Program-made: the position numbers and the translations under genes
Notes under the pieces: model-generated
The model's database searches: none
What the model was told of the DNA's origin: nothing
What the model saw: the letters and a program-made list of their open reading frames with translations, nothing else
Shown here: piece after piece, positions 17,255-25,988 of the stretch
Numbering within the stretch: the stretch's first letter is position 1
Layout of the letters: each line of letters starts with the position of its first letter
Assembly: GCF_036013935.1 (NCBI RefSeq)
Contig: NZ_CP107902.1
Span: 4,001,001-4,065,000, forward strand
Origin: Streptomyces sp. NBC_00461
Lineage (GTDB): Bacteria > Actinomycetota > Actinomycetes > Streptomycetales > Streptomycetaceae
Direction: 5' to 3'
Length of the DNA: 64,000 nt

Positions 17255-18646
17255 TCACCGGCGGAGCGCTTCCGCCGGCTGGACGCGGCTCGCGCGCCAA
17301 GCGGGATACAGGCCGGCGACGAGTCCGGTCGTCAGGCCTATGACGGGCGCGGCGACCACCGTCAGCGGGGCCATCACAGGGGTCCAGTCGCGCACGACGG
17401 CCATGACGACCACCGTCACCGTGCCGAGGCTGGTGCCCACCAGGCCGCCCAGCGCGCCCAGCGCGCCCGACTCGGCCAGGAACTGCGCCATGATGTGCCG
17501 GCCGCGGGCGCCCAGGGCACGGCGTAGCCCGATCTCACCGGTGCGTTCCAGGACCGCGACCAGCGTGGTGTTGGCGATCCCGACGGCGCCGATCACCAGG
17601 CAGATGCCGGCCAGCAGCATGAAGAGCTGGTCGAGGTCGGAGGTGACATCGCCGCGCAGTGCCCTCGGGTCGGGAGGTGGCACGGCCCGGAACAGGCCGG
17701 GGTGCGCGGGATCGAGCGCGAGGGGCACCTCGTCGGCGATCTGCCGTGCGGCACCCAGGTCGGTCGAGATGAGCATCCCGGCCCGCCGGCCGCTGTCCGG
17801 GCCACCCCAGATCCGCTCGGCCGTGGTGCGGGGGACGACGACGGACAGCAGCAGGTCCGCCTTGCGCCGCACGTCGTCGACGATGCCGATGACGGTGAAG
17901 GGACGGCCGCCGACGAACACGGCAGGCTGGGTCTCAAGGGTGGTGATCCCGAGGCGCGCGGCAAGCCCGGAGCCGATCACGGCGACGCTCTCGCCGCGCC
18001 GTTCGTGGAAGGCGTCGAAGACCCGCCCCTGCGCCAGATGCGGGTCCGCCGCCGCGAGGACTCCCGGGGAGGCGGCGATCACCTGGGTCCGCTCACCTGC
18101 AGCCGGTTCCGCGGCCGAACCGGGAGGAACGGCCGCGACGAGTTCGTCGGCCCGCAGCCGGACGGGCCAGTACACCCCCGCGTGCCGAACACCGTGCAGT
18201 GCCTCGACGCGTCGGTCGGCGTCGGCGGGGAAGGCGTTGGGCAGCAGGTCGGGCTGGTCGCCGCCGGTGTCCTCGACGGTGACCTCCGTCGCGGACAACG
18301 CGTTGAAGCGCGAGTCGATCTGCGACGAGGCGGTGGCCGTGAGACCCAGGACGGCGACGAAGGTGCCGACGCCGAGCACGGTCCCCAGCGCGGTCAGCAC
18401 GGAACGCGCCGGCCGCTGCAGGATTCCCGCCATGGCCTCGCCGAGCACGTCCCGGGCACTGAGCCGGGACCTCTCGACGGGCGGTACGACCGCGGGCCGA
18501 CGCCACCGCAGCAGGCGCCGGGCCGCACCCCGCCGGGACCGAGCGGGCTCCGCGCCGGGTACGGCCGTGTCCGCGACGGCGCTCCCCGGCTCCGCGGCGG
18601 ACCGCCCCGAGCCCTTCGGACGGGGGCGAACGGTCGGGGTTCTCAT
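17255..18646 (-). CDS. MacB/FtsX-like ABC transporter permease
   Basis: A 463-residue permease with an about 70-residue basic cytoplasmic N-terminus, a first membrane helix at about 80-100 (RSVLTALGTVLGVGTFVAVL), a large extracytoplasmic MacB_PCD domain (about 105-330) and three C-terminal helices (LFMLLAGICLVIGAVGIANT, then GALGALGGLVGTSLGTVTVV and a last one near APLTVVAAPVIGLTTGLVAG) with the FtsX signature IGLRRALGARGRHI. The ATG overlaps the ATPase stop as ATGA. With the ATPase and adaptor it forms a tripartite MacAB-like machine that works by mechanotransmission rather than by a translocation channel. Cargo unknown. Confidence 0.9.
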   Translation of the reverse strand: MRTPTVRPRPKGSGRSAAEPGSAVADTAVPGAEPARSRRGAARRLLRWRRPAVVPPVERSRLSARDVLGEAMAGILQRPARSVLTALGTVLGVGTFVAVLGLTATASSQIDSRFNALSATEVTVEDTGGDQPDLLPNAFPADADRRVEALHGVRHAGVYWPVRLRADELVAAVPPGSAAEPAAGERTQVIAASPGVLAAADPHLAQGRVFDAFHERRGESVAVIGSGLAARLGITTLETQPAVFVGGRPFTVIGIVDDVRRKADLLLSVVVPRTTAERIWGGPDSGRRAGMLISTDLGAARQIADEVPLALDPAHPGLFRAVPPPDPRALRGDVTSDLDQLFMLLAGICLVIGAVGIANTTLVAVLERTGEIGLRRALGARGRHIMAQFLAESGALGALGGLVGTSLGTVTVVVMAVVRDWTPVMAPLTVVAAPVIGLTTGLVAGLYPAWRASRVQPAEALRR

Positions 18647-19335
18647 GCCACCGCCCGTTCGGTGAGCACGCCGTCCCTGATCGTCACGGTGCGCTGACCG
18701 CGCGCGGCGACACCGGGATCGTGCGTGATCACGACGAGGGTCATGCCGTCGTGGTGCAGATCGTCCAGCAGCCCGAGGACCGACTCGGCGGTGGCCGTGT
18801 CGAGGTTGCCGGTCGGCTCGTCGCACAGCAGCAGCGAGGGGCGGGTGACCAGGGCGCGGGCGATGGCGACGCGCTGTCTCTCGCCGCCGGAGAGCCTCGT
18901 CGGCAGCGCGTCGGCGCGATGTGCCAGGCCCACCCGGGCGAGCGCCTCGCGGGCCCGCGTACGGCGATCCGTGCGCGGACCGGTGTTGTAGACCATGGCC
19001 AGCATCACGTTCTCGGTGGCCGACCGGTGCGGCAGCAGATGAAAGCTCTGGAAGACGAAGCCGATACGCCGGCCGCGCAGTGCGGTGCGGTCCGCGTCGC
19101 TGAGCGCCCCGGTGTTCACGCCGTCGAGGAAGTACCGTCCGCTGGTCGGCGCGTCCAGCAGCCCGGCGATGTTGAGGAAGGTCGACTTGCCGGAGCCGGA
19201 GGGGCCGACGACGGTGACGTACTCGCCCTGGCGGATCGTCACGTCACTGGGTCTCAGGGCCGGTACGGGCGGCGGTCCGGGGTAGGTGAGACCGACTCCG
19301 CGAAAGTCCACGACTGGGTCTGCGGAGGTGGTCAC
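18643..19335 (-). CDS. ABC transporter ATP-binding protein, MacB/LolD type
   Basis: A 230-residue ATPase with Walker [10 protein letters not shown] (about 42-50), Q-loop [18 protein letters not shown], signature [15 protein letters not shown], Walker [13 protein letters not shown] and the switch His in VVITHDP. The spacing and the EPTGNLD motif are those of LolD/MacB-class ATPases. The GTG start overlaps the adaptor stop (GTGA) and its own stop overlaps the permease start, so the three are translationally coupled. Confidence 0.93.
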   Translation of the reverse strand: MTTSADPVVDFRGVGLTYPGPPPVPALRPSDVTIRQGEYVTVVGPSGSGKSTFLNIAGLLDAPTSGRYFLDGVNTGALSDADRTALRGRRIGFVFQSFHLLPHRSATENVMLAMVYNTGPRTDRRTRAREALARVGLAHRADALPTRLSGGERQRVAIARALVTRPSLLLCDEPTGNLDTATAESVLGLLDDLHHDGMTLVVITHDPGVAARGQRTVTIRDGVLTERAVA

Positions 19336-20729
19336 CGGGCGGCCCCGGAGCCCTGCGCCACACCGATCACGACTTTGTCACCGGACGACAGACGGGCGCC
19401 GCCGGCCGGGGTCACGGCCGTGTAGCCGTCGCCGGAGGTACCGGTGCGCACCTCGACACGGCGGCGGGCGCCCGAGCGGTCGAGGACGGTGACGGTGGTG
19501 CGGGAGTCGGCGCCGGCCGAGATCGCCGAGACGGGGACGACGAGGACCTGGTGACCGGAGGAGGCGGCCTCGACGGTCAGCCGTACGTCCTGTCCGGCCA
19601 GCCGGGTCGGCAGCGGCGAGCCGGGCGTGACCGTGACCGGGTAGCCCGCGGCGCCCTGACCATCGTCCTGTCCGTCGGCGTCGGAGGTGGTGGGCGCGTC
19701 CGCGACCCTGGCCACCGTGCCGGTGAGTTCGTCACCGGTGACCTCGGAGTAGACGCGGACCCTCTGACCGGGGTGGACCAGGCCCTTGTCCTGCAGGCTG
19801 AGCGAGCCCTTGACCACCAGTTCGCCGGCGGAGACGGTGGCGAGCTTCTCGCCCGCCTCGGCACCGACCTTGGCCCCCAGGCTCTCGACGCGGGCCGGGA
19901 AGCCCGAGAGGAAGACGACCTCGGAAGCGGGCACCATCGGCCCGGAGACCGATTCGGCCTTCGCCAGTGCGGACCTGGCATCGGCCAGGTCGGAGCGGGC
20001 GAAGCGGATGTCCTCGGCGCCCGCGCCCTTGCCGGTCAGACGGTCGAGTTCGCGCCGGGCCCGCTTGACGTCGGCCCGGGCGGCGTCGGCCGCCGTGCCG
20101 TCCGTGGTGACGGGTTCGTAGCCGATCGCCTCGTAGAGCGCGGTGACCGCGTGCTTGGTGCCGGGTCCGAAGGTGCCGGGCCGGTCGGATCCCGTGGGGT
20201 GGCCCAACTCGCGTAGAGCGCGCTGGAGTTGCCGGATGTCGTCTCCGTGCGCGCCGGGCTTGAGGTCACGGTAGACGGGCAGGCTGCCGCGCAGTGCGAA
20301 GAGGGGGCGGCCGGAGACCTCGACGAGGACGCGTCCGGCCGGGAAGGTCTGCCCGGAGTGCACCATCACCTTGGTGACCACGGGCTTGAGGCCCCCCTCG
20401 GCGGCGGTGCCGGAGGCAGCGATGTCCACGGTCTGCGACGCGGAGACGGTGCCACGGGTGACGACCGTGTCGGAGAGCACGCGCCGCTCGACCGGGGCGG
20501 TGAGCACGTCGGCAGCGGGCGGTCGCGCGTCGGCAGCGGCCTGGGCGGGCGACTTCACATACGCCGAGGTCCACAGCGCGGTGGCGGCGAGCAGTACGGA
20601 TCCACCGGCCAGGCCACCCAGCAACCGCTTGCGCCGCAACAGCGCAGAGCTCTCCCCCGTACCGGACAACGGTCCCCCAAATCCCCCATTCCTGTGGGCA
20701 ATTGACCAATAAGCCCACAGGTACTTCAT
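19332..20729 (-). CDS. HlyD/MacA-like adaptor with peptidoglycan-binding domain
   Basis: First gene of the exporter operon; up to 465 residues. A membrane anchor lies at LLGGLAGGSVLLAATALWTS (about 37-56). Barrel/lipoyl-like segments of an RND/MacA adaptor follow, interrupted by a PG_binding_1 domain (DIRQLQRALRELGHPTG...GTFGPGTKHAVTALYEAIGY, about 165-210) in the lipoyl hairpin, then a short coiled coil (RADVKRARRELDRLTG) and C-terminal barrel with a VIGVAQGSG end. The cell-wall-binding insertion suggests that the adaptor bridges membrane and wall. The ATG at 20729 lacks a good ribosome site; a TTG at 20669 after GGGGGACCG is a plausible alternative giving 445 residues. Confidence 0.85.
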   Translation of the reverse strand: MKYLWAYWSIAHRNGGFGGPLSGTGESSALLRRKRLLGGLAGGSVLLAATALWTSAYVKSPAQAAADARPPAADVLTAPVERRVLSDTVVTRGTVSASQTVDIAASGTAAEGGLKPVVTKVMVHSGQTFPAGRVLVEVSGRPLFALRGSLPVYRDLKPGAHGDDIRQLQRALRELGHPTGSDRPGTFGPGTKHAVTALYEAIGYEPVTTDGTAADAARADVKRARRELDRLTGKGAGAEDIRFARSDLADARSALAKAESVSGPMVPASEVVFLSGFPARVESLGAKVGAEAGEKLATVSAGELVVKGSLSLQDKGLVHPGQRVRVYSEVTGDELTGTVARVADAPTTSDADGQDDGQGAAGYPVTVTPGSPLPTRLAGQDVRLTVEAASSGHQVLVVPVSAISAGADSRTTVTVLDRSGARRRVEVRTGTSGDGYTAVTPAGGARLSSGDKVVIGVAQGSGAAR

Positions 20730-20891
20730 AGTCGGGGACAGTTGATCACTACTGATCCAAAAGTGTCAAGTTCTTTCACGAGGTGTGCGGTGACACCGGT
20801 AACACCCGGCAGAACGTAATGAGTTGCGCGCCCGCCGCCTCCACGTAATGATCACGCTCGGTTCTGCAACCGACCTGATGGGATCTCAGCC
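20730..20891. promoter_or_regulatory. Divergent control region of exporter operon and SapA-like gene
   Basis: The stretch 20745-20790 is locally AT-rich (ATCACTACTGATCCAAAAGTGTCAAGTTCTTTC) between two divergent starts. TGTCAA at 20764-20769 reads TTGACA on the minus strand, an ideal -35 box, but no good -10 at 16-18 bp was found. It is the only obvious place for the exporter operon promoter. Confidence 0.45.
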
Positions 20892-21314
20892 ATGTTCAGA
20901 AGCAAACGACTTGGTTCAGCGGTGGCCGTCCTCGGCCTGACCGCCGCCGCGACTGTCGCCGCCACCGGCACCGCGTCGGCCGCCTCCTACAACGGCGGCT
21001 GCGGGTCCGGCTACAGCGTGATCGGCTCCAAGGATGTCGGCGACGGCAAGGCCTACATCACCTACAACGGCTCGACCGGCTACAACTGCGTCGTCACCGT
21101 CAGTGACACCCCGGGCACGGCGATGTATCTGGACGCCCGACTGCGGATCCACCGGACCGACGTCGTGTGGAAGTCCACCGAGATGGACGCGGGCCACTTC
21201 CAGTACTACGCGGGCCCCGTCTACGTGTACGCCAAGGGTTCGTGCATCGACTACGGCGGTTCCGCGGGCAACTCGAGCTACATCCAGATCGACTACAACG
21301 TCCACTGCGGCTGA
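20892..21314 (+). CDS. Secreted SapA-like (spore-associated protein A family) protein
   Basis: A 140-residue preprotein with signal peptide cut after GTASA. The mature 110 residues begin ASYNGGCGSGYSVI and contain TYNGSTGYNCVVTV, YYAGPVYVYAKGSCIDYGG and a terminal Cys (VHCG); this Cys pattern and the NCVVTV and YAGPVYV blocks match what I recall of Streptomyces spore-associated protein A. It reads away from the exporter operon. Function of SapA proteins is unknown; it is found on spores in S. coelicolor. Assignment is by motif memory, not search. Confidence 0.65.
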   Translation: MFRSKRLGSAVAVLGLTAAATVAATGTASAASYNGGCGSGYSVIGSKDVGDGKAYITYNGSTGYNCVVTVSDTPGTAMYLDARLRIHRTDVVWKSTEMDAGHFQYYAGPVYVYAKGSCIDYGGSAGNSSYIQIDYNVHCG

Positions 21315-21614
21315 TCCCTGCCGCCGCGGGTCCTCCCCCACCCAAGGGGCCCGGGACACCCACAGCCAACTCCCATCCGGCTGCACAATGATGAGGCGCG
21401 CTCACGTCCGAGGGGCTGGGGACCCGAGGGCGGCGCGCCCTCTCGCTCGCCCCGTCCGGGGGGACGGGTGACCGAGAGGTTCGACAGCCGGCGGCGGACG
21501 AGGGTCCGTGGCCGACGAAGGCGGTGCACCGGCAGGTAACCCTCTGGGGGCGTCGTGCGTCTGACCGGACGCGCGACAAATCCGTCGCCGGGCGCAGGGG
21601 TGGGAGGCAGGCAG
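21315..21614. other. 300-bp gap between SapA-like gene and LCP copy 4
   Basis: GC-rich DNA with no supported gene. It must hold the promoter for the LCP gene downstream, but no canonical boxes stand out. It marks the right edge of the exporter island. Confidence 0.4.
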
Positions 21615-23273
21615 TTGGCGCGAAGCAGTGTGCGCAAAGAGGTTCCCGCGGTCGAGGACACGATGTCCCTCACACCGCAGGACCAGGACGCGACGACCGA
21701 GCACGACGGACACGACGGGCACAGCGGACACGACGGGCACGGCGACGGGCGGCGCAGGAAGGGCCCGGACGCTGACCGCAGGCGCCGCAGACGGCGCGTT
21801 CTGCGCTGGTCGGCGATCGTTCTGGCGGTGGTGATACTCGGCACGGCGGGGGCCGGATATCTCTACTACCAGCACCTCAACGGCAACATCAGGAAGGACG
21901 ACCTCAACCTCGGCGACGCCAAGGACAGGGCGGCCGAATCGAAGGCCAACGCGGCCGGGCAGAAGCCGCTGAACATCCTGCTGATCGGCTCCGACGCACG
22001 GGACTCCGAGCAGAACCAGAAGCTCGGCGGCGCCAAGAGCACCTTCAACACCGCCCCGCGCGCCGACGTCCAGATGCTGCTGCACCTCTCGGCGGACCGC
22101 ACCAACATGTCGGTCGTGAGCATGCCCCGGGACACCCTGGTCGACATCCCCAGGTGCACGGACCCCGACACGGGCAAGGTCTACGGGGCACTGACCTCGA
22201 CGATCACCAACGACTCCCTGGGCCGCGGCGGCCCCGGCTGCACGGTCGCGACGTGGGAGAAGCTGACCGACATCCACATCGATCACTTCATGATGATCGA
22301 CTTCTCGGGCGTGGTGTCCATGGCGGGCGCCATCGGCGGCGTACCGGTCTGCGTCGATGCCAACATCTACTCCAAGTCCTCCGACGGCCACGGCTCGGGC
22401 CTGAAGCTGGAGAAGGGCACCACGTACGTGAAGGGCGTCAAAGCCCTGCAGTGGCTGCGCACACGCTACGGCTTCGAGGACAACACCGACATAGCCCGCG
22501 CCAAGGCCCAGCACCAGTACATGAACGCCATGGTGCGCCAGCTGCGCGAGAACACCACCCTCGGCAACCCGGGCAAGCTCCGCAAGCTCGCCGAGACGGC
22601 CACCAACGCGCTGACCGTCGACGACGGCCTCGGCACCGTGGCGAAGCTGTACGACCTGAGCAAGGAGCTCAAGAAGGTCCCCACGCAGCGCATCACCATG
22701 ACGACGATGCCCTGGCAGTACTCCTCGACGAGCAGCGGCCGGGTCGTGCCCAGGCCGGGCGACGCGGACAAGCTGTTCCGGCTGGTCCGCGAGGACATCT
22801 CGCTGGACGGCAAGGGCAAGAAGAAGTCCACCGCGGCGACGACGTCCCCGGACCCGGCCGCCGCGGACGACAGGATCGCCGTACGCGTACTGAACGGCAC
22901 CAGATCCGGCACCCGGCTCGCGGCTTCCGGGCGGGCGAGCGGCGTCGCCCAGCTGCTCGTCGGCAAGGGCTTCACCGAGGCGGTGCCGGACTCCTCAACG
23001 GTTCTCAGCGAGGAGAAGACGGTGATCCGCTATCCGAGCGCCGACCTGGAGGGCGACGCCCAGCGGGTGGCGAAGTCGCTCGGCATCCCGACGTCCTCGG
23101 TCAAGAAGTCGACGGACGTCTCCGGGGTGACGCTGGTCGTCGGCGCCGACTGGCGCTCGGGGACGACGTACACGACGACGGAGGACGACGACCGGACACC
23201 GTCCTCCGCACAGGTCATCAACGGCTCGGACGAGAAGCAGTGCATGCACGTCAACCCGAACTACACCTGGTAG
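21615..23273 (+). CDS. LCP family protein with LytR_C domain, copy 4 (right border of the island)
   Basis: A 552-residue paralogue of the LCP protein at 12029-13669. A TTG start is chosen because GGGAGG lies 7 bases upstream and because it yields the N-terminus ARSSVRKE matching TESSVRGE of that paralogue; GTG at 21555 would be a longer option. A His/Asp-rich stretch (EHDGHDGHSGHDGHGDG) precedes the membrane helix, which ends GAGYLYYQHLNGNIR. LCP motifs are NILLIGSDARDS, RADVQMLLHLS, VSMPRDTLVDIPRC, DHFMMIDFSGVV and ALQWLRTRYGFED; LytR_C begins RIAVRVLNGTRSG. The His-rich cytoplasmic run is unusual and might bind metal. Confidence 0.91.
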   Translation: MARSSVRKEVPAVEDTMSLTPQDQDATTEHDGHDGHSGHDGHGDGRRRKGPDADRRRRRRRVLRWSAIVLAVVILGTAGAGYLYYQHLNGNIRKDDLNLGDAKDRAAESKANAAGQKPLNILLIGSDARDSEQNQKLGGAKSTFNTAPRADVQMLLHLSADRTNMSVVSMPRDTLVDIPRCTDPDTGKVYGALTSTITNDSLGRGGPGCTVATWEKLTDIHIDHFMMIDFSGVVSMAGAIGGVPVCVDANIYSKSSDGHGSGLKLEKGTTYVKGVKALQWLRTRYGFEDNTDIARAKAQHQYMNAMVRQLRENTTLGNPGKLRKLAETATNALTVDDGLGTVAKLYDLSKELKKVPTQRITMTTMPWQYSSTSSGRVVPRPGDADKLFRLVREDISLDGKGKKKSTAATTSPDPAAADDRIAVRVLNGTRSGTRLAASGRASGVAQLLVGKGFTEAVPDSSTVLSEEKTVIRYPSADLEGDAQRVAKSLGIPTSSVKKSTDVSGVTLVVGADWRSGTTYTTTEDDDRTPSSAQVINGSDEKQCMHVNPNYTW

Positions 23274-23310
23274 TCCGGGTCGACAGGCGTCAACAGGCGT
23301 CCCCCGGTGC

Positions 23311-24339
23311 TCAGTTGGAGGCGAGCACCGCGGGCCGCCGGGACGCGATGACCTTCTTCGCCAGCGCCCTGGGGCTGGTCAGGAAGCCCCAGCCCCACGT
23401 CATGTGCATGGTGGCGAGGGCCACGGGGATCTGCAGCCGTGCCTTCAGCGGCAGCCCCTTGCCCGCGGGGACGGAGCCGAGAGCTATCGCGGCGAGGTAG
23501 CCGCCGGGGATCACGAACCCCCAGGGCGTCAGGGCCGCGCCGGTCACGAGGCCCGCCGCGATCGCCAGGACGGCCGTCGGCGGCGCGAGGTAGCGCAGGT
23601 TGATGGAGCCCTCGTGGTAGCGGGCGACGACGTGCCGCCAGCGGCCGTAGTCCTTGTACTGCTTGGCGAGCGCCTTCACGCTCGGCCGCGGGCGGTACGA
23701 CACCTTCAGCTCCGGCGAGAACCAGATCAGCCCGCCGGCCTCCCGGATCCGGAAGTTCAGCTCCCAGTCCTGGGCCCGGATGAACTCCTCGTTGTACCCG
23801 CCCTGTTGCTCCAGTGCCTCGCGCCGGAAGACCCCGAGGTAGACGGTCTCGGCCTCGCACGCGCCGCCGCCCGTGTGGAAGACGGCGTTGCCGACCCCGA
23901 TCTTCGAGGTCATGGCGGCGGCGACCGCGTGCTCCCAGTCGTTCTCGCCCTCGGCGTGCATGATGCCGCCGACGTTCTGCGCGCCGGTCTCCTCCAGGAG
24001 CCGTACGGCGGTGGTGATGTAGTTCGGCGAGAGCATGCCGTGCCCGTCGACGCGGACGACGATCGGGTGGCGCGAGGCCTTGATCGCGGCGTTCAGGGCG
24101 GCCGGCGTACGACCGGTCGGGTTCGGGACGGTGTGGACGCGCGCATCGTCGCGGACGAGCTCGGCGGCGATCTCGTCCGTGCGGTCCGTGGAGGGACCGA
24201 GGGCGATCACGACCTCCATCTCGCCGGCGTACTCCTGCGCGAGGATCGCTTGGACTGCTCCGCGCAGATGCCGCTCCTCGTTGAGGACGGGCATGATCAC
24301 AGAAACGGCGGGGAGCTGCACGTCGGGGTTGGCGTTCAT
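23311..24339 (-). CDS. Family 2 glycosyltransferase, exopolysaccharide type
   Basis: A 342-residue inverting GT-A transferase. SVIMPVLNEERHLRGAVQAI is the N-terminal nucleotide-binding strand, VVRVDGHGML carries the DxD-like Asp, and IRAQDWELNFR holds the ED/QD acceptor motif. Hydrophobic helices near residues 240-300 (AVLAIAAGLVTGAALTPWGF, GGYLAAIALGSV) make it membrane-associated, as in ExoA-like succinoglycan glucosyltransferases. It lies opposite in strand between two LCP genes, consistent with making the glycan that LCP proteins attach. Sugar donor unknown. Confidence 0.87.
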   Translation of the reverse strand: MNANPDVQLPAVSVIMPVLNEERHLRGAVQAILAQEYAGEMEVVIALGPSTDRTDEIAAELVRDDARVHTVPNPTGRTPAALNAAIKASRHPIVVRVDGHGMLSPNYITTAVRLLEETGAQNVGGIMHAEGENDWEHAVAAAMTSKIGVGNAVFHTGGGACEAETVYLGVFRREALEQQGGYNEEFIRAQDWELNFRIREAGGLIWFSPELKVSYRPRPSVKALAKQYKDYGRWRHVVARYHEGSINLRYLAPPTAVLAIAAGLVTGAALTPWGFVIPGGYLAAIALGSVPAGKGLPLKARLQIPVALATMHMTWGWGFLTSPRALAKKVIASRRPAVLASN

Positions 24340-24466
24340 CGCCCGTTACGTTACCGCGAACGGGGGACACCTCTGCGCCCCGCCGGGGCGGTGGCCCGGG
24401 CCACAGATCGTATGGGCCTACGGTGCTCACGATCCCACGTACGGCCGTCGCCCGGAGGTGTCCCCC

Positions 24467-25948
24467 TTGCCCACGCAGCCTCGGTCCGCCGCGCCCGCCC
24501 GTCCGCAGCGCCGCCCCCAGCCCGCCCACACCCCGGATCCGCCCGGGCCCCGGCCCCCCTCGCGACGGAAGAAGCCGCGCTGGGCCATGCGCGCGGCGAC
24601 GACCCTGTCCGTCGTCGTCCTCGCCTCCGCCGGGATCGGGCACGCGGTGGTCACCAGCCTCGACGCGGGCATCGCCCGCGTCGACCCCTTCAAGGACATG
24701 AAGAACCGCCCGGCGGCCGGTCACGGGATGAACGTCCTGCTGGTCGGCACGGACGGCCGCGACCGGATCAGCGCGCAGGAACGGAGCCGCTACCACCTGG
24801 GCGGCGCCCCCTGCCACTGCACCGACACGATGATGATCGTGCACATCTCGGCGGACCGGGAGCGGGCGAGCGTGGTGAGCCTGCCGCGCGACTCGTACGC
24901 CATGACGCCCGAACGCGTCGACGACAGGACCGGGAAGCGGATCGCGGGCCACCCCGTCAAGCTCAACGCGGCCTACGCGGAGGGCGGCCCGAACCTCACC
25001 GTCCGGACCGTCGAGGACATGACCCATGTGAAGATCGACCACTATCTGGAGGTCGACTTCACCAGCTTCATGCGGACCGTGGACGTGCTCGGGGGCGTGC
25101 AGATCTGCACGGCCACCCCTCTGAAGGACACGTACACCGGCCTCGACCTCCCCGCCGGGACGCACACCCTCACCGGCGGACAGGCCCTGCAGTACGTCCG
25201 TGCCCGGCATGTCGACGGGGCCTCCGACCTCAACCGCATGAAGCGCCAGCAGCGCTTCCTGGCCGCGCTCGTCGAGCGGACCACGTCGTCCGGGATCCTG
25301 CTCAACCCGATGAAGTTCAGGGACGTGACACGGGCCGTGCTGGGGTCGGTGCGCGCGGACAAGGGCTTCGGCACGGACGAGCTGCTCGACCTCGGCCGGG
25401 CCATGCGCAACTTCTCCCCCTCGTCGTCCGAGTTCACGACCGTGCCCATCGGAAAGATGGGATACGTCGTGAAGGGCCTCGGCGAGACGCTGAAATGGGA
25501 CACCGCCAAGTCCGGCAGCCTCTTCCGCTCCCTGCGCGACGACAAGCCCCTGGCCGTGCACGCGTCGCGGCCCGCGGCGGTGCTGGTCGACGTGTCTCCG
25601 CAGCAGATCCGCGTGCAGGTCGAGAACGGCACGCCCGCCGACGGACTCGGGGGGCGCGTGGACACGGCGCTGGCGGGGGCCGGCTTCCGGACGACCCGGG
25701 CCCCGGCGATGGCGGCCGACCGCACGCTGAAGCGGACGGTCGTCGCCTACGACCCCGGGTGGGACCGGTCCGCGAAGTCACTGGCCGCCGCGCTGCCGGG
25801 CAGCGAGCTGCGGCCGGTGAAGGGGCTCGGGCCGACGTTGAAGGTGATCGTGGGCGCCGACTTCAGGCAGGTGCGCAAGGTGCGGGCGGAGGACGCGTAT
25901 CTGGGCGAGGCCGGAGTGGTGACCGGCGACCAGGTGGTGTGTTCGTAA
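24467..25948 (+). CDS. LCP family protein with LytR_C domain, copy 5
   Basis: A 493-residue envelope ligase. TTG at 24467 is preferred because GGAGG lies eight bases upstream; GTG at 24458 overlaps that site. A Pro/Arg-rich tail precedes one membrane helix (about 42-62). LCP motifs: NVLLVGTDGRDR, CHCTDTMMIVHIS, VSLPRDSYAMTPE, KLNAAYAEGGP, DHYLEVDFTSF and ALQYVRARHVDGASD. An unusual CxC (PCHCTD) precedes the LCP Asp. LytR_C starts IRVQVENGTPADG. The last residue is preceded by a lone Cys (VVCS). Confidence 0.9.
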   Translation: MPTQPRSAAPARPQRRPQPAHTPDPPGPRPPSRRKKPRWAMRAATTLSVVVLASAGIGHAVVTSLDAGIARVDPFKDMKNRPAAGHGMNVLLVGTDGRDRISAQERSRYHLGGAPCHCTDTMMIVHISADRERASVVSLPRDSYAMTPERVDDRTGKRIAGHPVKLNAAYAEGGPNLTVRTVEDMTHVKIDHYLEVDFTSFMRTVDVLGGVQICTATPLKDTYTGLDLPAGTHTLTGGQALQYVRARHVDGASDLNRMKRQQRFLAALVERTTSSGILLNPMKFRDVTRAVLGSVRADKGFGTDELLDLGRAMRNFSPSSSEFTTVPIGKMGYVVKGLGETLKWDTAKSGSLFRSLRDDKPLAVHASRPAAVLVDVSPQQIRVQVENGTPADGLGGRVDTALAGAGFRTTRAPAMAADRTLKRTVVAYDPGWDRSAKSLAAALPGSELRPVKGLGPTLKVIVGADFRQVRKVRAEDAYLGEAGVVTGDQVVCS

Positions 25949-25988
25949 CAGCCCGGTCTGTCACCGTCCCGGACTGTCACGGTCCCGG

